From the NCBI GenBank assembly GCA_002104945.1, contig MCFH01000103.1, forward strand, positions 1-59,416: a DNA stretch of 59,416 bases, given 5' to 3'. Origin of the DNA: Piromyces finnis (Eukaryota; Neocallimastigomycota; Neocallimastigomycetes; Neocallimastigales; Neocallimastigaceae). Below, piece by piece: positions 43,134 to 52,939 of the stretch (position 1 is its first letter; the number at the start of each line of letters is the position of its first letter). The notes beneath the pieces were generated by a model, which ran no database searches, was not told where the DNA came from, and saw nothing but the letters and a program-made list of their open reading frames with translations. Both the position numbers and the translations under genes were made by a program.

Positions 43134-43195
43134 TCAAAATGTATTCACTCGTTTCAATTATTTCTTTTATAATAAAGTAACAAATAAATTTAGTT
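42989..43195 (+). other. 3' untranslated region of A2 with a 30-nt A-run
   Basis: It contains purine-rich AGAAAATAG repeats and an A30 homopolymer (43100-43129). The homopolymer is also 30 in A1 but 19 in A3. Confidence 0.75.
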
Positions 43196-43230
43196 GATTC
43201 GTCTGGTATCCGAATCCTGGAGGAGGACCA
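43196..43230 (+). promoter_or_regulatory. polypurine tract with upstream hairpin (A2)
   Basis: The GATTCG...CGAATC hairpin is followed by GGAGGAGGACCA touching the LTR. CGAATC recurs at LTR positions 6-11, so the first arm could pair with either copy. Confidence 0.8.
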
Positions 43231-43639
43231 TGTAACGAATCATAGAAATTAGTAACCTGTCTTAGTGGTTAGTAACTAAGACCTTGGTTTGAACTACTCG
43301 AGTTCGAAACCTCATTAATATCTTTTTTTTAATTATTAAAATATTTTATAACGAAATTTTACCAAAGAAGATAATTTCTGATTGGCTTAAAAAATTAAGT
43401 TGTAAAATTTTTATAAATTTACTTTTAAAAACATTTATATAAATACGAGTGAAATTTCTCAAAAAATTATTTGGAATTCGAGTTTTTATTAACAAAGAAA
43501 TTTTATAATAAAAATAAAATTATTAAACACTAACCTGTTATAATTTTGTTAAGTGTTCAATAATAAAATTTTTATTTGCTTTTATTATTTTCCTTTTTAT
43601 ATATTTGTGTTTTTATTTATTGAACATTAGTTCTTTACA
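43231..43639 (+). repeat. 3' LTR of A2 (409 bp)
   Basis: Equal in length to the 5' LTR, with no difference noticed. A box 43258-43268, B box 43302-43310. It ends at the second CGTTT. Confidence 0.97.
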
Positions 43640-43661
43640 CGTTTGATATCTTTACATAAAG

Positions 43662-45269
43662 ATAATATGGTTACATCCTGTAGCATTTTACTCAAGATCT
43701 TTGAACAAAGCTGAAGCTAACTACACTATCTATGATAAGGAGCTTCTTGCTGTTATTACTGCCTTTGATGTATGGAGACATCATTTAGAAGGCGCAAAGT
43801 TCCCAATTCAAGTTATCACCGATCACAAAAATCTACTCTATTGGAAAAAGCCTCAACGTCTTAATCAGAGACAAATCCGCTGGGGCATGTTCTTGTCAAA
43901 ATTTGATTATAGAATTTCTTTCAGACCCGGTGCTAGAAGTGGGAAGCCTGACTCGCTCTCAAGAAGGCCAGATTACAAACCAAATGAATATAAATCTAAT
44001 GAATATATCATTCCTGAAAAGAATATTTGCTGTGCCACAAGAGATAATATTAATAATCTTATTGAGTCACAGAGGTCTGATAAATATTGTAGAAACATCC
44101 TTTCCAAAATCAAATCAGGGACTGAAATAAAAAGTGCCTTGTTCAAAATCGTCGACGGTGTTCTCCATTTTCAAAACCGTATATTAGTGCCATCTGCGTT
44201 GAAAGGAAACATATTAAAATCCTTTCATGATACTCCTATAAATGGTCACCAGGGTATTGACAAAACGCTTGAAAAACTTAAACGTTACTACTGGTGGCCT
44301 AATATGAAAAATGATGTTAGAAATTTTGTCCTTTTATGTAAAACTTGTGGAAAGAACAAAATAAGAAGACATAAACCATATGGTAAGATTCAACCTCTCC
44401 CTGTTCCTAACAAGCCATGGGAAATAATAGGTGTAGACTTCATTGTCTACCTTCCAAGCTCTCAGGACTGCTCTTGTATTATGGTTGTATCGGATCATTT
44501 TACTAAAATGGTTCATTTAATTCCCTGCTCCGACGTACCCTCTGCTGACCTAACAGCTAAACTTTTGTTATTCAATGTATTTCGCTACCATGGATTTCCT
44601 AAGGTAATAGTTTCGGATCACGGTACCCAGTTTTCCTCCGAATATTGGACTTCGCTTTGTTCGGCCTTGCATGTAAAGCCTCGACTTGCTACAGCTCACC
44701 ATCAACAGTCAAATGGACAAGTCGAGAGAGCCAACTCAGTGATTGAACAATATCTTCGCTGTTACTGTTCTTCGGCACAACATGAATGGTTTTCTTATCT
44801 TCCCTTATGTGAGTTAGCTTATAACAATTCTCTTCACAAGTCTATAGGAATGTCGCCATTTTTCGCCAATTATGGGTTCCATCCGGAATGTAATATTGAT
44901 TCTCCCCCGATTCTACTTAAGGATAACGCTTCATCTCTTACTAGAGATTGGTCGTCCCATTTTAATGCCTTAAAAAAACAACTAAATCAAGCTAAAGAAG
45001 ACTTCAAGAAGTATGGAGATAATCACAAATCCACGGGTCCAGAGCTTAAGGTCAATGATATGGTTTGGCTCAAGCGCCATTATTTTACTAATGAACCTGC
45101 TAAGAAGCTAGCTTCTCAATATTTAGGACCATTCCGCATTTCTGAAAAGAGGGAACGTATGAATTACAGGCTTGAATTACCAGAAAATCTTAACATTCAT
45201 CCTGTATTTCATATTTCACAATTGGAACCTTATACGAGTAGAAATCCTGAACTAAAGGAACATTTATAA
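43662..45269 (+). pseudogene. Pol of D, 3' part (RNase H, integrase)
   Basis: It resumes the D pol gene after the solo LTR but one base out of frame; the in-frame stretch starts in the HPVAFYSRSL motif at about 43674. RNase H (DKELL, TDHKN), integrase finger (FHDTPINGH...CKTCGKN) and DD35E core (VDFI, SDHG, VERAN) follow, then HISQLEPY and a stop at 45267-45269. There is no chromodomain. Two conserved spots differ from relatives (DFIVYLP for DFITDLP, SDHG for SDRG), but the catalytic acids remain. An ATG at 43701 is internal. Confidence 0.88.
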
Positions 45270-45278
45270 AGGGAGCAA

Positions 45279-46105
45279 TGTAAGAATTAATAATTATTTA
45301 TTGAATAATTATTAATTCTTATTTAATTATTTTTTTAATTATTAAATTAATTAATTATTTAAATTATTAGCATACATTCATTTAAATTACTATAAACAGT
45401 TATTTATATTAATATTAATTATTCATTTACTAAATGTAAAATTTATTTAATTATTATATTAATTAATTATTTATTTAATTTAGTAATTTATCTAAAATAA
45501 TAGTAAACATTCATTTATTCTATTATTTAATAATTTTTGTATTACATTTTATAAGAAACATTATGTATTTTATTTTACGTTTGTATTTTATATTTATGTA
45601 TCGTATCTTGAAATAACTTATAGAAACAACTAGAAGATATAAATAAATATTAGGACAATCGGATATTAAGGTTTTTCCGAATTTTATTCGGTTTTACTTA
45701 ATATTACGATGATTGATATATTAGTTATCAATCGAATATCTTTTTAGGTTTTTCTTCTAGTCTTTTCCTAAAAAGATTATTTGTTAAGATTAGAAATTTT
45801 TTATTAAACTTTAAATTATTAAAAAATTATAAATAAAAGAACTCTGGAATACCACTTAAAAATCCAGAGTTATTATTATAAGAACTATTATAATAAATAA
45901 CCTTTATTAAAACAATATTAATAAAATATTTTAAATTAATTAACATTAAAAGTTTTGTGTGTTGTTTATTATACTTCCTTATAATAAACTCTTATTAAGA
46001 TAAGTATAAAATTTTATTTTAACTTCTCAGTTTAATAATACTAATTATTATTAAATTGAAGATAATAATTATTATTATATAATATATATAATAATAATTA
46101 TTACA
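45279..46105 (+). repeat. 3' LTR of D (827 bp)
   Basis: It looks identical to 33079-33905. The polypurine tract AAAGGGAGCAA lies just upstream (45268-45278). CAATA follows at 46106-46110. Confidence 0.96.
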
Positions 46106-46119
46106 CAATATTCGTTACA

Positions 46120-48211
46120 AAAATATTATTTCTTATTAATTAAATGAATAAAACATTATTGTCACGAATACTAGTGAAAATACAATTTCAAGATCACTTG
46201 GAATTGTGAAATCACTTATGAAATTTCAAAATCAACAAATATTTTATTTTCAAATAAATTATAAAATTTTATTAAGAAATATTTAAAAATTTAGAAAAGG
46301 TTAAAATATGACCTTAACCCTTAATAATTTTTATAATAAATAACTTTAACCCTTATCGTTAAAATGGAATAAGGAAAAACACGCGTATCTCCTCAACGAA
46401 TGACGATTTTTGAATAATAATATTTTGGTTATAATTACGTTCGTTAGAAAGCCACGCTCGAGACAAACAACATATCTTAAAATCAGGTCAATATCTCTGC
46501 TGGTTCACGAGATATTCCAATTTAAAGATATTTTGTTAGCAATGATTAATTGTTTATTCAGAGAATGATCACCCCTGATATATCAAACATAAATCATTCA
46601 CTCAAAGTATAAAAATTATTGTTTAATTGAATTAAAATTATTTTCCGGAACTAATTAACTTTATTTTATAATAATTATTTCAACAACATAATTTATAATC
46701 TTTGAACTAGAAGATTATAATTATTAATATTATATTCAATGAATTATATTATAATTAAGAAATAATTAATATTATGAATATTATAAACAATAGTTATTTT
46801 TTAATAATTAAGAATAAGTCTTAAGTTTAGTTTAAGTATTATAAAATATATTATGAATATAATCATGTATTGAAAAGTTATTTTATTATTAAATGTAAAA
46901 TTACAAATAGTATAAATAGTTTAGAATAGTTTATGAAATTAAAATCTTTGTAAAGATTATTAACTATAAATTATTAACTATAAATTATTAACAAAAGATT
47001 ATTATCCATAAATTATTAAATTATTAACTATAGATTATTAACTAGAAATTATTAACTATTAATAATAATTAATACTTAATGAATACTACTAAATAATCTT
47101 ATTATTATATATTAAGCAATATATTATTAAATAAAATAAAAGAACTTATTTTAATCATAATATATAATTTAATTATTCATTTATAAATCAATTAAGATTA
47201 TTTTAATAAAACATTTTTTTTTCTAACCTAGTTATCTTTTAACCTTTTATTTAATTTAATATTTTAATATTAAATTATAAGTTTAGTAAAACTTTTACAA
47301 TTATTTAAATAAATTATCATGAATCCACTAATATTCATGACATAATATCTAATCCTTTTATAAATCATATATTAATTACTAATTGTAAAATATTCTATTC
47401 TAAGTTCAGGTTTGTATACACTAAATTAAACTAAACATAGTTATAAATTTATTAATTATTAAACTTTATTTATTTATTAAATTATATTAAACTAAACTAA
47501 ACTAAAACAACCGTTGATTACTTTACCGTGAAGGCTATTTCACCAGAGCCCTCACTTGGTAATCAATTATTAACTAATTAAACTAAAACTAATAATCTAA
47601 ACTAACTATATAACTAAACTATATGATTTTCCAACTATCGTTTAAATAGTTGAAAAATTTTCTTTATTTATACTTTTTAAATAAATTGAATAAATTCTAA
47701 TATACATGTTTTAATATTATAATTTTACATTGTTTACATTTATGTATTTATTAAAAGAAATTATTTGTATTAAACTATTTAAATTAAATTTATTTACTAA
47801 AGAATTTTCTAAACTTAAAATAAAGTTTTGATTTATTTACTATATGGTTGATTATATTTCAAACATATATTTAATTTATTTATTTCTAATTTTGAGGCTT
47901 AGTTTATAAAAAAAATTTTTTCTTATCTAAAATATTTATTGGTTAAAAATTACTTAATTTAAAAAATTTATTTTATCATCAAAAACTTTATCTTATCATA
48001 AAATTAAATTTACATAAATTTATGTTAATGTATTGTAATACATTATTTTATTGTAACTTTAGATTTCACATAGATTTATGTTAATGTATTGTGATATAAA
48101 TTTTGTAAAGATTTACTGTACATTAATTCAATACATTGTACATTATTTTAAATACGTATTAAATACATTATTCTATTAATACAATATTTTACATAATAAA
48201 ACCTTTTACAA
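46120..48211. other. AT-rich non-coding flank right of E
   Basis: No open frame of note. It continues the spacer at 13893-14642 across the E insertion. A few less AT-rich patches (46375-46510, 47510-47570) and two imperfect copies of a word containing TTTATGTTAATGTATTG (about 48010-48110) are the only structure seen. Its last bases (ACCTTTTACA) resemble the end of LTR-F, so an old LTR may be present. Bases from 46376 onward are repeated in inverted orientation at 57581-59416. Confidence 0.6.
46956..47065. repeat. minisatellite of ATTATTAACTATAA-like units
   Basis: About seven imperfect units of 13-15 bp. An inverted copy is at about 58727-58836. Confidence 0.75.
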
Positions 48212-48570
48212 TGTAAGAAATATTAATTATTCATAATTGAATAATTATTATTTCTTATTATTTAATACAAATTTATTTAAATTATTATTTTATATACATT
48301 CAACTATTACTAATAATTCATTAAATTATTTAGTATTTCATTCATTTAATTAATATTTATGATTTACTTAAAATATTAATTTTATATACACTTATATAAA
48401 ATTTATTTACTTGTTATATTCTTATATATTTAATTAATATTATAAATTTATTTAATTATTATTCTTTACGTACATATAATTAATATAAATAATTTATTTA
48501 CTTATTATTTATCTTATGCATTTAATTTTGACTAATTATATTCATTACACTTATTGTTTTAAATAATAAA
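48212..48570 (+). repeat. partial D-like LTR (G), cut by X'
   Basis: It starts TGTAAGAAATATTAATT and follows LTR-D loosely for 359 bp, then is interrupted by the X' LTR. Its opening hairpin (TAAGAAATA...TATTTCTTA) keeps the shape of the D hairpin with changed bases. The other end is not visible. Confidence 0.6.
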
Positions 48571-49188
48571 TGTAATGTTTAAAACCGAAAGAATAGATTA
48601 GGATATCTATTCTATTACAATAACACCAAAGATTTAAATAGAAATAAAATTGTTTTATTAAAAAATATCTTTTATTATAATAGAAATTTTATTAATAACA
48701 ATTACATCGATAAAATGATGAAAAATATCTTCTATTTATATTTTTCCTAAATACATTTATATTATATTATAACTATTTATTTCTTCTATATTATTATTTA
48801 AAATCTACACTAAAATCTTAATTATTAATAAATATTTAGACTATAACTATTTTTAGTAAAATACAATTGGCAATTCAAATTAAGTACTATTCAATTTGAA
48901 TATGTGCCCATGTATTATTGATATATTAAACATTTAATAATTATATACTAGATGTCTATTTCTATTACAAAACAATACTAAAACTAGGGGTTTGAATTGA
49001 GAATTTTAATTTATTTGTTAAACATTAAGAATAAATTAATAATTTATTTTGTTTTAAACTTTAATTATTAATAAATAAATTATGTCCCATTTTCTTTTTC
49101 TGTAATATAATTCGTGTAACTTAAACAATAATATTTATGGCTTAAGTTACATTAAAGATATCAATCTGTGGCGTTTGATATCTTTACA
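48571..49188 (-). repeat. 3' LTR of X' (618 bp), left arm
   Basis: In element sense it starts TGTAAAGATATC at 49188 and ends GGTTTTAAACATTACA at 48571. Hairpins at the start are as in LTR-C, and an 8-bp hairpin GAATAGAT/ATCTATTC lies near the end. Confidence 0.92.
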
Positions 49189-49227
49189 ATAAAGTTTTAA
49201 TATGATAATTGAAAAATATTTGGTGTA

Positions 49228-49259
49228 AAAATTTTGAAATGTTGAAATTTCAAAATTTT
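49228..49259. repeat. 13-bp perfect hairpin in the X' 3' untranslated region
   Basis: AAAATTTTGAAAT / ATTTCAAAATTTT with a 6-nt loop lies between the stop codon and the LTR. It could be a terminator or processing signal; function unknown. An inverted copy lies in the other arm. Confidence 0.7.
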
Positions 49260-49359
49260 GTGATGAGTTAAATTTCGAAATTTAGTTGTTATAAAAATAT
49301 TTTGTAAATGGTGTAAAAGTTATTTTTAGAGAATTATTGACTTATTAATATTATTTTAA

Positions 49360-52300
49360 TTAATTATATGCTATAGAAGCATAATGTCGTCCACTTTTTA
49401 AATATTTTTGATAAATGTATTGGTTACGAGGATTGTCTTCTACTTCACTTGCTGGTACCCAATTATAAGCGGAACGGTATTTGTATCGAATTTTATATTC
49501 ATATCGTTGTTGTTTATAATTTGTACGGAATCCAGATATTTCCACTATATCTTTTATTGATTCTGGATCCGCAGTTCTATTTAAAAATTCTTTTGGAGTT
49601 GGTCTATAAGGTTCCAACTCAGATACATGAAATATTGGATAGTGTTTGGGAAAAGGTGATTTTTTGATATCGATTTCATAATTGTTATTCCTCAAAACTT
49701 GAGTTATTTTATATGGACCATATTTACAAGGAGCTAATTTGGAACTATTTTCAATATTTAGAGAAGGTGGGGCTTGAATCCAAACTAAATCATCAATTTT
49801 AAATTTTGGAGCTTCTAAACGACTTTTATCCACTCTTCTTTTATACAACTCTTTGGAGCGTAGTAACACTTCTTTTATGTGGTTGAATGCATCATTAACA
49901 TTTTGAACTAGTTTATGATTAATATTGCATTGTGGTAATAGGGTCATTTCATCCATCGGAGGATGGAAACCATAATTAATGAAGAATGGTGTTTCTTTGG
50001 TTGATTCATTAACAGCGTTGTTATAAGCGAATTCTGCAAGTGGAAGCCAATCAACCCAGTCGTCATGATAGAAAGACTTGGAATAACATCTAAGATACTG
50101 TTTATTAAAAGAATTTGACCTCTCGACCTGTCCAACAGTTTCATGGTGGTCAGTAGTAGCTATTCTTGGATGAATATATAATAAATCCAAAAATTCGAGC
50201 CAAACATCACTTGTAAATTGTGAACCTCTATCAGTATATAGGTCATAAGGGAGACCATGTAAACGATATACATTGTTCAAAAAAGCTTTTGCAGTTTGTG
50301 CTGCGTTTGGAACTTGTTTAAACGGAACTAAGTGAATCATTTTAGAAAAGCGGTCAACCACTACCATAATTACGGTGTACCCTTTAGACTCAGGAAGGCC
50401 ACAAAGAAAGTCAATTTCTATAGATTTCCATGGACGTTCTGGAGTATCTAAAGGTTGTAATTTTCCATATTTACGATGTCTAGTTACTTTATTTCTTGTG
50501 CATGTTTCACAAGAATTAACAAATTTAGTAACATCATCCTTAATTTTAGGCCACCAAAAATTTCGAGTTATCAATTCTAAAGTCCTTTTTATACCAAGAT
50601 GTCCAGCAGAGGGTTGTTCATGATATTTCATAAGAACATCTAAACGTAGTTTTTCAGGGATATAAACTAAGTTATTATATAAAATAAGATTATTTTTTAA
50701 TTCAAACTTGTTCATTTTCCTAAATGGTCTATAAGCCTTTTGGTCATTATGTGGGCTGAAATATAGCATAATATCCTTAGCAGTTTCGTCGTCCTTTAAG
50801 TATTGAATAACTTGTTCCAAGAAGTTACTCATAATACCAATGAAACTTGGTATTAGTTTTACATTTTATGAGTCTAAAATATATTCTGGCTTTTCTTCAT
50901 AAGTCTTATCCATGTAGTCAGGTCTGCGAGATAGACTATCAGGTTTACCATTCTTACGACCTTGTCTGTATATAAGTTCAAAGTCGTATTCTTGAAAGAA
51001 AAGGTGCCAACGATGTTGTCTTTGATTACCTACCTTTCCTCCAAGAATATAAAGTAAATTTCTATGATCAGTGTAAACTTTTATTTTATATTTAGCACCA
51101 AGAAGAAGGTGCCTCCAAGTAGAGAAAGAATCCTTAATGGCTAATAGTTCTTTATCTGTTATAGAATAGTTAACTTCAGAACTACTTAGACTTCTGGAGT
51201 AGTAAGCAACAGGATGTAGACGATTTTCTGAATCATATTGAGAAAGTATAGAACCGATAGCAACATTACTTGCATCACATTCTAAAATATATTGTTTTTG
51301 AGGATCAGGATGTGATAAAATAGGTGCTGAAGTTAAACGCGTTTTTAAAATGTTAAATGAGGATTCACATTCTGTAGACCACTTGAACTTTGCATTCTTT
51401 TTTGTTAAGTTGTGGAGGGGTTTAGCCAAGTCTGCAAAATTCATTACAAAACGTCTATAGTAGTTACAAAGACCTAAAAATCTTTGTACATCCTTAACTG
51501 TAGTAGGAATAGGCCAATTTTTGATTGACTCTATCTTTTTTGGGTCGGTAGCAATTCCTGAACCTGAAATAACATATCCTAAGAATTCAACTTGTGGTTT
51601 GTCAAATTCACATTTAGGAAGCTTAGCATATAAATTATTTTCTAATAGTTTAGAAAGAACTTCACGTACATGTTGGTGGTGTTCTTCTAAGGTTTTTGAA
51701 AATATAAGAATATCATCCAAATAGAGAATAACAGATTTTTCCAAGAAAGGTCTGAGAACAGAATTTATAAATGCCTGAAAAGTAGCAGGAGCGTTACGTA
51801 AACCAAATGGCATCACTAAATATTCATAGTGACCAAACTTTGTGCGAAAAGCAGTTTTATATTCATCACCATTTCTTATTCTAACTAAATTATAAGCAGA
51901 GCGTAAGTCGAGCTTGGTGAAATACTTTGCACCTTTGACACGTTCTATAATGTCGGTAATAAGTGGTATTGGGTAGGAGTTACGTATCGTTACAGAATTG
52001 AGTTTTTTATAATCAATACAAACTCTAAGAGTACCATCTTTCTTTTTCTGAAATACCACTGGATATCCTGCAGGTGATTCGGATGGTCTAATAAAGCCTT
52101 TTTCTAAATTTTCCTTGATATACTCTTCTAAAACTTTTGATTCTTCTTCTGATAAGGGATAGATGGGACCATAATGAAGAGTAGCATCTTTTTCTAGTAC
52201 TATTTTACAATCTGTAATTCTATGTGGTGGTAGTTTATCAGCTTCTTGTTTGCTGAAAACTTTCGCCAAATCTCGATAGGGTTTTGGAATATCTTCAATA

Positions 52301-52455
52301 GTATGTTCTTCTAAATTGCTTACTTCTTCTGGTTTTTCGGACAAAAAAGTATGAATTAAATAATTATAATTATATCTATCATAATTATTTTTATTTAATA
52401 TAACTTTTCTAAAAAATTTTGGAACGTTTAGGGTTAAATTTGTGGAATCGACCAT
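49360..52455 (-). pseudogene. Pol of X' (RT, RNase H, integrase) with an in-frame stop
   Basis: ATG at 52453-52455 starts MVDSTNL; RT has the LPPHRITDC entry motif and YLDD, then RNase H (ECDAS, DKELL, TDHRN). A TAA at 50866-50868 follows EYILDS. The same frame is open again and continues through the integrase (HEQPSAGH...CETC finger; IDFL, TDRG, VERSN triad), GPY module and a chromodomain-like tail (YEYKIRYKYRSAYNWVPASEV) to 49360. The stop is also present in the other arm. It could be a nonsense mutation or a readthrough site; the former is simpler. The upstream gag-pro frame overlaps it by 47 nt in a plus-one relation. Confidence 0.82.
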
Positions 52456-52924
52456 TTTTCTTCTTACTAAAGGTTTTAGATCTGAAATAAAAATTATGAA
52501 TTTTATTTTTTAAATTATAAAAATTGGTGGAATAATTTTTATTTTTATTTTTTGTGTTATTTACACCTGTAGAAGTGGTAGGTGTAACATTTATGTCATT
52601 TCTATTATAAGAAATGAATTGTTCTAATTTTAAAAATTTAGTAGCATGCTTCATATTGAATTTCTTTCTGTTAAAATCATATTTTAAATTTGAATATAAA
52701 TAATTTTTATTATAATTATAATGAATTTCATATTTGGACATGAATATATTTCCAAATAATAAATCTGTCGGAATATAATCCGCTAGTAAAAATTTTTCTT
52801 TGAAATTGATGAAATGGAATTTATTGTTGATAAATAGTTTTAACTGAAAGTTTAGGTTGATATATTCATCAAGTTCAATTGAAGTACCACTGATACCTTG
52901 TACAGTGATAACATTATTTCTCAA
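52409..52924 (-). pseudogene. end of the Gag-protease frame of X', 5'-truncated
   Basis: The segment with LADYIPTDLLFGNIF looks like the C-terminal half of an aspartic protease (DilLG motif). A basic Asn/Lys-rich tail follows to the TAG at 52409-52411. The DSG active site would lie beyond the palindrome centre and is absent. The most upstream start codon is a TTG at the loop, not a real start. Overlap with pol could reflect a plus-one frameshift, but nearby homopolymers make a sequencing error possible. Confidence 0.6.
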
Positions 52925-52939
52925 TAAAAATTATAATAT

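Larger units (their letters stand above)
37514..43639 (+). mobile_element. complete A-family element A2
   Basis: It is 6126 bp with two 409-bp LTRs, intact Gag-Pol and the target duplication CGTTT (37509-37513 and 43640-43644). It sits at positions 13-17 of the X solo LTR. It is nearly identical to A1 but in opposite orientation, which makes a 6.1-kb inverted repeat with a 5.5-kb spacer. Confidence 0.97.
33079..46105 (+). mobile_element. D-family Ty3/gypsy element, interrupted by a solo LTR and A2
   Basis: It has two 827-bp LTRs that look identical and flanking CAATA duplications (33074-33078 and 46106-46110). Without insertions it is about 6.3 kb. Its pol is broken by the X solo LTR (target TAAAG), which itself contains A2, and by an additional one-base shift. 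It sits in the outermost bases of the E 5' LTR, beside F. Confidence 0.95.
14643..46119 (-). mobile_element. E-family Ty3/gypsy element, outermost host of the nest
   Basis: The 3' LTR (14643-15171), coding region (15272-19243), leader and first part of the 5' LTR (19618-20131) are contiguous. The rest of the 5' LTR lies at 33074-33078 and 46111-46119 because F and D inserted in it. AAAAT at 14638-14642 and 46120-46124 is the target duplication, which ties the distant pieces together. The LTRs differ by about two changes in 529 bp, so E is fairly young but older than its insertions. Confidence 0.92.
48571..52860 (-). mobile_element. X'-family Ty3/gypsy element, left arm, 5'-truncated
   Basis: 3' LTR (48571-49188), 3' untranslated region, integrase, RNase H, RT and the end of the protease are present. 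Gag and the 5' LTR are missing because the palindrome centre cuts the element. The LTR matches the C family, but the pol gene is quite different. No purine-rich tract is visible next to the LTR, which is unusual. Confidence 0.85.
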
